This document shows positions 56,226 through 64,000 of a DNA stretch of 64,000 nt, piece by piece; within the stretch, counting starts at the first letter, position 1; each line of letters begins with the position of its first letter. The notes beneath the pieces are model-generated. The model was given only the letters and a program-made list of their open reading frames with translations. It did not search any database and was not told where the DNA came from. Source of the stretch: Xanthomonas hydrangeae (lineage in GTDB: Bacteria; Pseudomonadota; Gammaproteobacteria; Xanthomonadales; Xanthomonadaceae). The stretch covers positions 4,807,501 to 4,871,500 of the forward strand of contig LR990730.1 of assembly GCA_905142475.1 (NCBI GenBank). Direction: 5' to 3'. Both the position numbers and the translations under genes were made by a program.

Positions 56226-56331
56226 ATACGCGCAAAGCCACGTGCGGCTGGAACGTCATCGCTTGCTCGACAACATGAGCACAGTAAGAAAACGATCGCC
56301 TCATCAGCAATCAACCCATGCAAAAGGCCGA

Positions 56332-56357
56332 CGCTGTACAAACAGTGCCGGCCTTTT
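56332..56357. terminator. Terminator of the LEA/H1-like gene
   Basis: AAAAGGCCG / CGGCCTTTT with an eight-base loop, 58 bases past the stop codon at 56415 on the minus strand. A and T runs on both sides suit bidirectional use. Confidence 0.75.
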
Positions 56358-56414
56358 ATCGGTCTGCAATACCAACGCGTTATCAACGTGCAGCGCCATC
56401 TCGGCGCTGCAGCA

Positions 56415-57254
56415 TCAGCGCGTCACGCGCTTGGCTACTTTCTTGCCGACGGCCTTGCGTGCGGCGGTGGTCTTGGCCACTGCGCGCGTTGCCGGGGTCT
56501 TGGTGACCTTGGCGGCTTTCTTCAAGGCGGTCTTGGTCACCGCCTTCTTGATCGACGCCTTCTTCACGGCTGCCTGCTTGGTCGCGGTCTGCTTGGCCAC
56601 TGGCGCTTTCTTGGCCGTGGTCTTGGCGACCGGCTTCTTGACGGCAGCCGACTTGGCCGCAGCCTTCTTCGCCGCCGAGCGCGCGCCGACCTTGGCCACT
56701 GCGCTCTTGCGCGCCGCGCTCTTGGCAGCGGTCTTGGCAGTCAATGCCGCCGCTTCGGCCTTGGCGTTGGCCTTGGCGATTTCCAGCTTCTGCCTGGCGC
56801 TGGCCTTGGTGCTGGCAAGTTTCTGCCTGGCCGCAGCGGTGCTGCTGGTCAGCTTCTGCTTGGCCGCATCCTTGGTCGCAGTCAACTTCTGCTTTGCTGC
56901 GTCTTTGGTCGTGCTCAGCTTCTGCTTGGCAGCGTCTTTGGTGGCCGTCAGCTTGTCCTTGGCAGCCTCCTTGGTCGCCACCAGCGAGCGCTGGGTCTTG
57001 GCCACGCTGCGCGTGACGGCAGTGGCCGCTTCATTGGCTTTTTTGACCACGCGTTTTTCGACCTTGACCACGGCCTTGCGTGCCTTGGCCACGCGCGTCT
57101 TGACCTCTTCCACCGCCGTGCCGGCTGCGTCCTGCACGCTGGCAACCGCCTCGCTGGTGGTGCTGGCGATGGTTTCGGTCAGTTCGGTGGCCGTGCTTTT
57201 TACGTTGTCGACGGCGTCGGACAGGGTTGCCGTCACACCATTGCCGTTGCTCAT
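56415..57254 (-). CDS. Lys/Ala-rich protein with LEA-like 11-mers and histone-H1-like tail
   Basis: 279 residues, almost entirely A, K, T and V. Residues 1-90 are helical and Thr/Glu-rich. Residues about 90-170 contain seven consecutive 11-residue units of the pattern xATKDAAKQKL (TATKDAAKQKL twice, STTKDAAKQKL once, then degenerate TSSTAAARQKL, ASTKASARQKL and others). Such 11-mers resemble group-3 LEA amphipathic helices. Residues about 170-279 are Lys/Ala/Pro-rich (KKPVAKTTAKKAPVAK) like histone H1 and AlgP. Likely DNA- or membrane-binding. The start at 57254 has a GGAGG site. Function unknown. Confidence 0.75.
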   Translation of the reverse strand: MSNGNGVTATLSDAVDNVKSTATELTETIASTTSEAVASVQDAAGTAVEEVKTRVAKARKAVVKVEKRVVKKANEAATAVTRSVAKTQRSLVATKEAAKDKLTATKDAAKQKLSTTKDAAKQKLTATKDAAKQKLTSSTAAARQKLASTKASARQKLEIAKANAKAEAAALTAKTAAKSAARKSAVAKVGARSAAKKAAAKSAAVKKPVAKTTAKKAPVAKQTATKQAAVKKASIKKAVTKTALKKAAKVTKTPATRAVAKTTAARKAVGKKVAKRVTR

Positions 57255-57496
57255 AGACCCTCCTTAAGGGCGTCATTTCTGAAAAACGCAGGCGATGCAC
57301 GACGGCATGCGTATGCTGAACAGGCATCGGACCAAGCGGACGCTACGCCGGGCTCAAGCGGCTGTCAACGCAAGGCCTGCAAGGGGTGCGCGGCGCTTTC
57401 ACCAGGAGTTAAATTGCGCACTGGCACTCTCGTTCAGCTTGATTTACGCAGTCAGACGCCCTATTCCTCTTCCACCGCGTAACCGGATTCCGTTGC

Positions 57497-58933
57497 ATGC
57501 GACCGCTGCCCACCCTGCTGACACTTTCATTGGCCGCCGCGTTCGGCGGATTCGCCGCCACCGGCATCAATGCCTGGCTGGACAACCGCGCCGAGGCCAC
57601 CCCGGCCGGCACTGCCAGCTTTACCTTGCCCGCCGCCGCCGCGTTGCCGGCCGCCGTCGCCGGGCAACCGGTGCCGTCGTTGGCGCCGATGCTGCAGCAG
57701 GCGATGCCGGCGGTTGTGAGCGTCAACACCAAGCAAGTGGTGCGCGTGCGCAACCCGTTCTTCAACGACCCGATCCTGCGCCGGCTGTTTCCGGAAATTC
57801 CGCAGGACCGCATCAACGAATCGCTCGGCTCGGGCGTGATCATCGATGCGCAAAAGGGCTACGTGCTGACCAACCACCATGTCATCGAAAATGCCGACGA
57901 CGTGCAGGTCACGCTGGGCGACGGGCGCACCGTCAAGGCCGACTTCATCGGCTCCGACGCCGATACCGATATCGCGCTGATCCGCATCAAGGCCGACAAG
58001 CTCACCGACATCAAACTGGCCGATAGCAGCGCGTTGCGCGTGGGCGATTTTGTGGTGGCGATCGGCAACCCGTTCGGCTTCACCCAGACGGTCACCTCCG
58101 GCATCGTCTCGGCGGTGGGCCGCAGCGGCATTCGCGGGCTGGGCTACCAGAACTTCATCCAGACCGATGCTTCGATCAATCCGGGTAACTCCGGCGGCGC
58201 GCTGGTCAATCTGCAAGGCCAGCTGGTGGGCATCAATACTGCCAGCTTTAATCCGCAGGGCAGCATGGCCGGCAATATCGGGCTGGGCCTGGCGATCCCC
58301 TCCAACCTGGCGCGCAACGTGGTGGAGCAATTGGTCACCAAGGGCGTGGTGGTGCGCGGCACGCTCGGGCTGGAAACCCAGAACCTTACCCAGCAGATGC
58401 TGCAGGGCCTAGGTGTGGATTCGTTGCGCGGCGCCCTGGTGACGCGCGTGTTGCCAGGTTCCGCTGCTGCGGCCGCAGGCGTGCAGCCGGGCGATGTGGT
58501 GGTGGCGGCCAACGACCAACGCGTGGACAGTGCCGAAGCCTTGCACAACTACGAAGGCCTGCAAGCGGTGGGAAGTGCGGTGACCTTGGAGATTCGTCGC
58601 GACGGCAAACCGCTCAAGCTCAGCGCCACACTGAAGGAACAGGATCGCGCGGTCACCGGCGACATGCTCGACCCACGCCTGGGCGGGGCCACCTTTGTGG
58701 ACCTGCCCGAATCGCTGCGCCAATCCGGCATCACCGGGGTGATGGTCAGCGAGGTCAAACGCGGCGGTCGTGCCGCAGCCAATGGTCTGGTCAGCGGCGA
58801 CGTGATCGTGGCCAGCAGCGTGGGCGAGTTTGCCGATCTGGCCAGCTGGCGCGCCAACTTTCAACGCAAACCGCAGCAATTGGTTGTACGCATCTTGCGT
58901 GGCAACGCGCAGTACGACGCGTTGATGCGTTGA
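57497..58933 (+). CDS. DegQ/MucD-type periplasmic serine protease
   Basis: 478 residues. Signal peptide (about 1-22) then a trypsin-like domain with triad His in TNHHVIENA (about 127), Asp in DADTDIALI (about 157) and Ser in GNSGGAL (about 232). Two PDZ domains follow (about 280-370 and 390-470). The loop after the first strand contains RNPFFNDPILRRLFPEIPQ, typical of the Do family. Length and loop size fit DegQ or MucD better than DegP. Envelope quality-control protease. Confidence 0.9.
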   Translation: MRPLPTLLTLSLAAAFGGFAATGINAWLDNRAEATPAGTASFTLPAAAALPAAVAGQPVPSLAPMLQQAMPAVVSVNTKQVVRVRNPFFNDPILRRLFPEIPQDRINESLGSGVIIDAQKGYVLTNHHVIENADDVQVTLGDGRTVKADFIGSDADTDIALIRIKADKLTDIKLADSSALRVGDFVVAIGNPFGFTQTVTSGIVSAVGRSGIRGLGYQNFIQTDASINPGNSGGALVNLQGQLVGINTASFNPQGSMAGNIGLGLAIPSNLARNVVEQLVTKGVVVRGTLGLETQNLTQQMLQGLGVDSLRGALVTRVLPGSAAAAAGVQPGDVVVAANDQRVDSAEALHNYEGLQAVGSAVTLEIRRDGKPLKLSATLKEQDRAVTGDMLDPRLGGATFVDLPESLRQSGITGVMVSEVKRGGRAAANGLVSGDVIVASSVGEFADLASWRANFQRKPQQLVVRILRGNAQYDALMR

Positions 58934-59048
58934 CGTGGCGTGCACTGCGATGCACGTCCACTAACACCCCCTACACCGCAGCGATGCTATTGCTGCAACA
59001 CGCCCGCATGCTGTCGCGGCTGCCATCAATGACCGAAGGAGATATCGC

Positions 59049-59411
59049 ATGAGCCCCACCAATACCGATCAGCTGAAAGAGAATCTGAGCGAAGCCAGCA
59101 CCCACCTGAAGTCCGCTGCCAGCGCTGCAGGCGAAGCGGTCAAGGGCGCCACCAGCGCTGCGGGCGATGAGCTCAAGCTCGGTCGCGCCAACGTCAAGGC
59201 AGAGCTGTCCGACACCGCACTGGCCGGCATGGCGGCTGCAGAGTTCGGCGGCGCCGCTGCCAAAGAGCAGCTCGATGTGCTGGTCAGCAAGGGCAACGAC
59301 CTGCTGGAAAGCGCCACCGATCTGATCCGCGAGCGTCCGCTGGCTGCCTTCGGCGTTGCATTTGCGACCGGCTGGATCATTGCCAAGCTGGCACGCAGCA
59401 ACGACAACTAA
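59049..59411 (+). CDS. YqjD/ElaB-like DUF883 protein
   Basis: 120 residues. A long amphipathic Ala/Lys helical region (about 8-50, AGEAVKGATSAAGDELKLGRANVKAEL) is followed by KEQLDVLVSKGNDLLESATDLIRERPLA and a C-terminal membrane helix (AAFGVAFATGWIIAKLARS). In E. coli YqjD is an inner-membrane, ribosome-associated protein made in stationary phase. Start at 59049. First of three genes in a yqjDEK-like cluster, three bases before the next start. Confidence 0.85.
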   Translation: MSPTNTDQLKENLSEASTHLKSAASAAGEAVKGATSAAGDELKLGRANVKAELSDTALAGMAAAEFGGAAAKEQLDVLVSKGNDLLESATDLIRERPLAAFGVAFATGWIIAKLARSNDN

Positions 59412-59414
59412 GTC

Positions 59415-59903
59415 GTGAGCGATCAGGCCTCTACAGCTGGAGCATCCGACGCGCCCAACGCGCGTGCGGAAACGCCAGGACTGGACGAAAGCGTGCGTGC
59501 GGTCGGCGCTGCCGGTCGTGCGACGCTGGGCTCGGCCAAGGACACCAGCCGCGCATTACGCCGGCTGGTGTCGGCCGATCTGCAACTTGCACGTAGTGCC
59601 TTCGGGCGCGGCCTGGCATGGGCATGCGTTGCCGTGGTCTTCGGCGCTTCATCATGGTTGTTGTTGGCAGGCGCGATCATTGCGCTGCTGCAGCGCGCCG
59701 GGTTGTCGTGGTTCCAGGCAATGTTCTTCACCGCGTTGGCCAGCTTGCTGGTCACCGGCATCGCGGCGTGGCGGGTGTTCTTCTACTTCGATCACACCGG
59801 CTTGAATGCAACACGTCGTCAGCTGATCAAGCTGGGCATCTTCGATGACAGCAATGACGACGACGATGCCACTGCATCGCCCAGCAATGGAGCGCGTACA
59901 TGA
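59415..59903 (+). CDS. YqjE-like phage-holin-family membrane protein
   Basis: 162 residues. N-terminal polar part with DESVRAVGAAGRATLGSAKD, a basic amphipathic segment, then two membrane helices (about 73-95 and 105-125, LAWACVAVVFGASSWLLLAG and AMFFTALASLLVTGIAAW). C-terminal acidic tail with DDSNDDDD. GTG start, three bases after the upstream stop. The family name reflects a Pfam similarity; a lysis function is not implied. Coupled to yqjD-like and yqjK-like genes. Confidence 0.8.
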   Translation: MSDQASTAGASDAPNARAETPGLDESVRAVGAAGRATLGSAKDTSRALRRLVSADLQLARSAFGRGLAWACVAVVFGASSWLLLAGAIIALLQRAGLSWFQAMFFTALASLLVTGIAAWRVFFYFDHTGLNATRRQLIKLGIFDDSNDDDDATASPSNGART

Positions 59904-60283
59904 AGTTTGGCACCTTGCGTCAGCGCGTCGAGCGCGCTGAATTTCTGGTGGAAGGGCGCGCCCTAGAAACGCGTCAGCATTGGGGTGAATTACGCCAGAC
60001 ATGGCGTGCTGGCTGGTCGCCGCTGCGCATCGTGGTGGTGGGTTTCGGACTGGGCTTTGTCACCGGCCGCAACGAACCGCAAGCCGCGCTTGGCAGCATC
60101 GCCAGCAAGCTGGGCGGTATCCCGAAGATTCTGCAGATGATCAGCACGATCTCCGCACTGTTTACCGCACATCGCGCGCAGGAGGCCTCCGAGCAGGCCG
60201 AACGTGCGGCCGACAACGCCGAAGAGGTTGCTGCCGATCCGCCGGTGACCGTGGTGCAAGTGCCGGTAGAGCGCGCAGCCTGA
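59900..60283 (+). CDS. YqjK-like protein
   Basis: 127 residues, overlapping the upstream gene by four bases (ATGA). The N-terminal helix MKFGTLRQRVERAEFLVEGRALETR is charged. A membrane or hydrophobic segment lies at about 43-57 (IVVVGFGLGFVTG), and the tail is acidic with AERAADNAEEVAADPPVTVV. Position and size match the third gene of the E. coli yqjDEK cluster; similarity is too short to be sure. Function unknown. Confidence 0.65.
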   Translation: MKFGTLRQRVERAEFLVEGRALETRQHWGELRQTWRAGWSPLRIVVVGFGLGFVTGRNEPQAALGSIASKLGGIPKILQMISTISALFTAHRAQEASEQAERAADNAEEVAADPPVTVVQVPVERAA

Positions 60284-60455
60284 TTGCTGCGCTGAAAGTG
60301 GCGCCGTGTGCCTTTGTGTGCCTGCCTGTGCGGCCGAGTCCGCCACCGCACTTTCGATACTGACGTGATGCGCACAGACTCTGTGCGCGCTGTTGACGCG
60401 TTCTGCCGATAATGGCCCACCGCTGGCACCACGCCAGTCTGCTGCCAGGGCGCGC

Positions 60456-61562
60456 ATGTCTCTTCCCATCGACTCATTGGATGCTGCCGTCCCGGCAGAA
60501 TCGCTCCCACCCCCACCGGCACCGCGCCCGCGGGCCCCGGCCTCGTTGGTGGTGCTGGCCACGCTGGCGGTGGGCTACACCTTGTGGGCAGCGCAGACAA
60601 TCATCCTGCCGGTGATGCTGGCGGCGTTCTTCGCTCTGATCGGCAATCCCATCCTGCGCGGCTTGCGCAAGCTCTATATCCCACGTTTTCTTGGCGCCTT
60701 CATGGTGTTGTGCCTGGGCCTGGCCGGCACCGTGGCGCTGGCCGCGCAATTGGCCGGCCCGGCTGCGGAATGGGTGCAGCAGGCACCGCGGCAGATGCGT
60801 CAGATCGCGCGCGATGTGCGCGATCTCACCAAACCGGTGATGCAGGCCAACCAGGCCGCGGAAAATTTCGCACGCGCGGCCGGTGGCGAAGGCCAGCGCA
60901 ATGTGCAGATCGTGCGCACGCAGATGGACGACCCGTACAAGGCGCTGGTGCGTACGCCCAAATTGGCGGCCTCGGTGCTGGCGGTGGTGCTGCTGACGTT
61001 CTTCTTCATGGTCTATGGCGAAAGCCTGCAGCGACATGCCATCGCCTTGCTGCCCAATCGACAGCAACAGCGCTTCACCACCGAAATCATGCTGGACATC
61101 GAACGCGAGGTCTCGCGCTATGTGCTCACCATCAGCGTGATCAATACGCTGGTGGGTCTGGTCTTCGCCGGCATTCTGTATGCGCTCAAGATTCCGCTGC
61201 CCGAAGCCTTGCTGTGGGGCACGGTGGTGGCGCTGCTCAACTTTGCGCCGTATGTGGGCCCGCTGATCGGCGTGATGCTGATGCTGCTGATGGGTTTTGT
61301 GGAATTCCGCACCACCTTGTCGGCGATGCTGCCGGCGATCCTGTATCTGGCGCTGCACACCATCGAAGGCCAGGTAGTGACGCCGATCGTGCTGGGCCGA
61401 CGCATGGCGATCTCGCCGCTGATGCTGATCCTGGCGCTGATGCTGTTCGGCTGGCTGTGGGGCATGGTGGGCCTGCTGCTGGCGGTGCCGCTGCTGGTCT
61501 GCATCAAGATGGTGCTGAGCCGGGTGGAGGGGATGCAGCGTTGGGCGCGGTTGCTTGAGTGA
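60456..61562 (+). CDS. AI-2E family transporter (PerM/TqsA-like)
   Basis: 368 residues with seven to eight membrane helices. Pattern typical of AI-2E family: N-terminal pair (about 30-75), a cytoplasmic loop with APRQMRQIARDVRDL, then the helix pair around 180-200, the region TLVGLVFAGILYALKIPLPEALLWG, and the C-terminal APYVGPLIG with GRRMAISPLMLILALMLFGWL. Members export a variety of substrates; autoinducer-2 export by TqsA is only one case. The start at 60456 (MSLPIDSLDAA) is used; the frame opens earlier with a polar leader. Confidence 0.88.
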   Translation: MSLPIDSLDAAVPAESLPPPPAPRPRAPASLVVLATLAVGYTLWAAQTIILPVMLAAFFALIGNPILRGLRKLYIPRFLGAFMVLCLGLAGTVALAAQLAGPAAEWVQQAPRQMRQIARDVRDLTKPVMQANQAAENFARAAGGEGQRNVQIVRTQMDDPYKALVRTPKLAASVLAVVLLTFFFMVYGESLQRHAIALLPNRQQQRFTTEIMLDIEREVSRYVLTISVINTLVGLVFAGILYALKIPLPEALLWGTVVALLNFAPYVGPLIGVMLMLLMGFVEFRTTLSAMLPAILYLALHTIEGQVVTPIVLGRRMAISPLMLILALMLFGWLWGMVGLLLAVPLLVCIKMVLSRVEGMQRWARLLE

Positions 61563-61565
61563 CTG

Positions 61566-61650
61566 GGATAGGGATTCGGCATTGAGGATTGGTAAAAGCA
61601 ACCGCACATCTGCCGTTGCGAATCTCCAATCCCGACTCCCCAATCCCCTT
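61566..61650. repeat. Inverted GGGATTGGGGA-type repeat, third locus
   Basis: Left arm GGGATAGGGATTCGG (about 61565-61579) and right arm ending CCAATCCCGACTCCCC and AATCCCC (about 61626-61648) are inverted. The right arm matches 11699-11727 in reverse complement. Located before the HAD phosphatase gene, 30 bases from its start. Confidence 0.65.
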
Positions 61651-61678
61651 TTCATCGCAACAACCGTAAAATCTGCCG

Positions 61679-62416
61679 ATGAGCTTCCACATCAGCGCCA
61701 TCACTCTCGACCTCGACGATACGTTGTGGCCCTTTGCGCCGATCGGGGCGCGGATCGATCAGGTGCTGTACGACTGGATGCGCGAGCACAGCCCGGTCAC
61801 TGCCGAGCGCTTCCCGGTAGCGGCAATGCGCGAGCTGCGTGAGCGCAGCTTTGCCGACAACCCGCACCTGCATCACGACCTCAGCGCGCTGCGCCGGTTG
61901 ACGCTGGAAATGGCACTGCGCGAGAGCGGTGGCGATCTGGCGTTGCTCGAACCCGCCTATGAGGTGTTCTACGCCGCGCGCAACCAGGTGGAATGCTATC
62001 CGGACGCGCTCGACGCACTGGCGCGCATTGCCGCACATGTGCCGGTGGCGGCGCTCAGCAACGGCAACGCCGATCTGCAGCGCATCGGGCTGATGCATCA
62101 CTTTGCGTTTCAGCTGGGCTCGCGCGAACACGGCAGCGCAAAACCCGACCCGAGCATCTTCCTGGCCGCATGCGCGCGGCTGGACGCGCCGCCGGCCCAG
62201 GTGCTGCATGTGGGCGACCACGTGCGCATGGACGTGCTCGGCGCGCTGGATGCCGGCTTGCGCGCATGCTGGATCAATCGCGAAGGCGCGCAGTGGTCGC
62301 ACCCCACACAGCAGCCCGACCTGGAATTCGACTCCATGGCCGGGCTGGCCGATTGGCTCGACGCACACCGGCCGCATCCAGGCGCCGCACACGATGGCGT
62401 CCGCCTTCCCGCCTGA
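61679..62416 (+). CDS. HAD-superfamily phosphatase (YigB-like)
   Basis: 245 residues. Motif I LDLDDTLWPF (Asp11/Asp13), motif II VAALSNGNADL (about 120-130), motif III Lys in SAKPDPSIF and motif IV HVGDHVRMDVLGALDAGL. This is a C1-capped HAD, similar to YigB, which acts on FMN and other small phosphomonoesters. The ATG at 61679 begins MSFHISAITLDLDDTL, right at motif I. Substrate not determined. Followed by the aminopeptidase gene 42 bases later. Confidence 0.88.
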   Translation: MSFHISAITLDLDDTLWPFAPIGARIDQVLYDWMREHSPVTAERFPVAAMRELRERSFADNPHLHHDLSALRRLTLEMALRESGGDLALLEPAYEVFYAARNQVECYPDALDALARIAAHVPVAALSNGNADLQRIGLMHHFAFQLGSREHGSAKPDPSIFLAACARLDAPPAQVLHVGDHVRMDVLGALDAGLRACWINREGAQWSHPTQQPDLEFDSMAGLADWLDAHRPHPGAAHDGVRLPA

Positions 62417-62458
62417 GCCACTATTGCTCGGCGCACGGCGCCGCATTCAAGGATTCCC

Positions 62459-63829
62459 ATGTCGCAGCTCACCGGTTTCATCGATCCCAACGCCGCCGCG
62501 TTGCCGCTGTATGTGCTCGACCGCGCAGGCTTTGCAGGTTGGTGCGCCGAGCAGCCCACGCGTGTGTTGTCGTGGGCGCAGGCGCAGCGCTTCGATGCCA
62601 CACAGGGCAGCGTGTTGTTGTTGCCAGGCGAAAACGGGCTGGCCGGGGCGATCCTGGGCATCGGCGACCGCGCCGATGCCTACGCCTACGCACATGCACC
62701 GATGGCGTTGCCGCCGGCGAGCCGCTGGACACTGGCCAGCGCATTGAGCGACACCGAACAGGCGCTGCTGCACCTGGGCTGGGGCTTGGGCGCCTACCGC
62801 TTCTCGCGCTATCGCAAGCTGCCGCGTGCACCGGCCGAACTGGCGGCCGCGCCATCGGCGGAGACCCGCGCATTGATCGAAGCCTGCCTGCGCGTGCGCG
62901 ACTGGGTCAACACACCCACCGAAGACATGGGCCCGCAACAACTGGAAGATGCCACGCGCGCACTGGCGCAAACGCATGGCGCGCAGGTCGAGGCGATCGT
63001 CGGCGAGCAGTTGCTGGCGCAGAACTTCCCCACCATCCATGCAGTGGGACGTGCCTCGCATCGCGCGCCTCGTCTGATCGCGCTGCGCTGGGGCGCGGCC
63101 GAGCATCCGCATCTGGTGCTGGTCGGCAAGGGCGTGTGCTTCGACACCGGCGGGCTGGATCTGAAGCCGGCCGATGGCATGCGCAACATGAAAAAGGACA
63201 TGGGCGGCGCGGCGCATGCGCTGGCACTGGCCGGCCTGGTCATGGCGCAGCAGTTGCCGGTGCGGCTGACCTTGCTGATTCCTGCAGTGGAAAACGCCAT
63301 TGGCCCGGATGCGTTCCGCCCCGGCGAGGTCATCACCACCCGCGCCGGTGTCACGGTGGAAGTGGACAACACCGATGCCGAAGGCCGCCTGGTGCTGTGC
63401 GATGCGCTGAGCTATGCCACCGAGCAGCGCCCCGAGTTGATCCTGGATTTCGCAACGCTCACCGGTGCCGCGCGTATCGCATTGGGCCCGGATCTGCCTG
63501 CGCTGTTCGCCAACGACGATGCCCTGGCGCAGGCCTGGCTGAGTGCCGGCGAGCAGACCCGCGACCCGGTGTGGCGCATGCCGCTGTGGCGCCCGTACTT
63601 GCGCTATCTCAACAGCCACGTGGCCGACATGGCCAACGCAGGCTCGCGCATGGCCGGCGCCGTCACTGCCGCGCTGTATCTGGAGCGCTTCGTCGCACCC
63701 GGCCAGCTGTGGGCGCATCTGGACGTCTACGCCTGGAACGACAGCGACCGCCCCGGCCGCCCGGCCGGTGGCGAAGCATTGGCGTTGCGCTCGGCTTACG
63801 CGATGCTCAAGCAGCGTTACGGTGGCTGA
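62459..63829 (+). CDS. M17 leucyl aminopeptidase family protein
   Basis: 456 residues. The N-terminal domain (1-140) is followed by the catalytic domain with VGKGVCFDTGGLDLKP (metal and Lys residues), MKKDMGGAA, the M17 hallmark NTDAEGRL (about 304) and ATLTGAARIALG. Two-zinc cytosolic exopeptidase, hexameric in relatives, removing N-terminal residues and possibly degrading glutathione-derived Cys-Gly. It is shorter in the N-terminal region than E. coli PepA (503) and closer to PepB-like forms. No recognised gene follows in the final 171 bases of the window. Confidence 0.92.
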   Translation: MSQLTGFIDPNAAALPLYVLDRAGFAGWCAEQPTRVLSWAQAQRFDATQGSVLLLPGENGLAGAILGIGDRADAYAYAHAPMALPPASRWTLASALSDTEQALLHLGWGLGAYRFSRYRKLPRAPAELAAAPSAETRALIEACLRVRDWVNTPTEDMGPQQLEDATRALAQTHGAQVEAIVGEQLLAQNFPTIHAVGRASHRAPRLIALRWGAAEHPHLVLVGKGVCFDTGGLDLKPADGMRNMKKDMGGAAHALALAGLVMAQQLPVRLTLLIPAVENAIGPDAFRPGEVITTRAGVTVEVDNTDAEGRLVLCDALSYATEQRPELILDFATLTGAARIALGPDLPALFANDDALAQAWLSAGEQTRDPVWRMPLWRPYLRYLNSHVADMANAGSRMAGAVTAALYLERFVAPGQLWAHLDVYAWNDSDRPGRPAGGEALALRSAYAMLKQRYGG

Positions 63830-64000
63830 GGCCGGCTGACACCACGGCGTTGGACAAACTCGCCTTCGTTGACGAGTGAAGTGATGTCAGCAATGGCAGC
63901 GACTTGATCGGATTAAGTGCGTGATCAGGCCGCACCGCATCCAACGTCCGCGCTGCATTCACGGCTCGTAACCATGCACACCGACCATCCCGAATGGTCC

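Overview
The window is a high-GC gammaproteobacterial chromosome segment that looks like a plant-associated Xanthomonas (Lysobacteraceae). The evidence is gene content and order rather than a database match: radC facing coaBC-dut-phosphomannomutase, argS followed by a SPOR protein, a GH84 hexosaminidase preceded by direct repeats resembling the Xanthomonas NagQ box, a desT/fabR-desC-desB locus, and dispersed intergenic repeats of the kind common in xanthomonads. Species is not resolved. No rRNA, tRNA, CRISPR array, prophage or intact insertion sequence was seen.

Layout. 1-9.4 kb holds cell-wall and housekeeping genes: a partial M23 peptidase, anmK, a small ribbon-helix-helix-like protein, ampG, xth, pyrE, a DUF4124 protein, parA-parB and a Cdd1 protein. 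9.5-12.5 kb holds a nucleotide-sugar epimerase, a polyprenyl-phosphate-type GT2 and a LAB_N membrane protein, which together suggest uronic-acid decoration of the envelope, followed by a REP-associated transposase homologue that has lost its catalytic residues. 12.6-20.2 kb is conserved core (phosphomannomutase, dut, coaBC, radC, argS, SPOR protein). 20.3-28.9 kb contains an SDR gene and then a minus-strand set: a single-module NRPS (C-A-T-TE, predicted glycine), an overlapping MGT-type glycosyltransferase and an acyltransferase-3. This set is the best candidate here for an uncharacterised pathway. A gene-free, lower-GC stretch of about 0.9 kb lies upstream of it.

28.9-43.2 kb holds divergent polyamine genes speA/speE, a PH-SHOCT protein, an outer-membrane barrel, a solitary kinase-like protein, the GH84 enzyme with two NagQ-like boxes, a PII protein, ubiK, yifB/comM, a lipocalin and a CSS-EAL c-di-GMP phosphodiesterase. 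43.4-46.4 kb is the desaturase system (desB, desC and divergent TetR repressor). Two copies of a long palindromic intergenic repeat lie at about 40.6 and 46.5 kb.

46.5-64 kb carries many small envelope and stress proteins: a glycine-zipper protein with a duplicated C-terminal domain, an alpha/beta hydrolase with a DUF3182 protein, DUF4142 and DUF3313 lipoproteins, a QseBC-like two-component pair, a protein combining LEA-like 11-residue repeats with a histone-H1-like tail, a DegQ/MucD protease and a yqjDEK-like cluster. It ends with an AI-2E family exporter, a HAD phosphatase and an M17 aminopeptidase. Many transcription units end in clear hairpin terminators.
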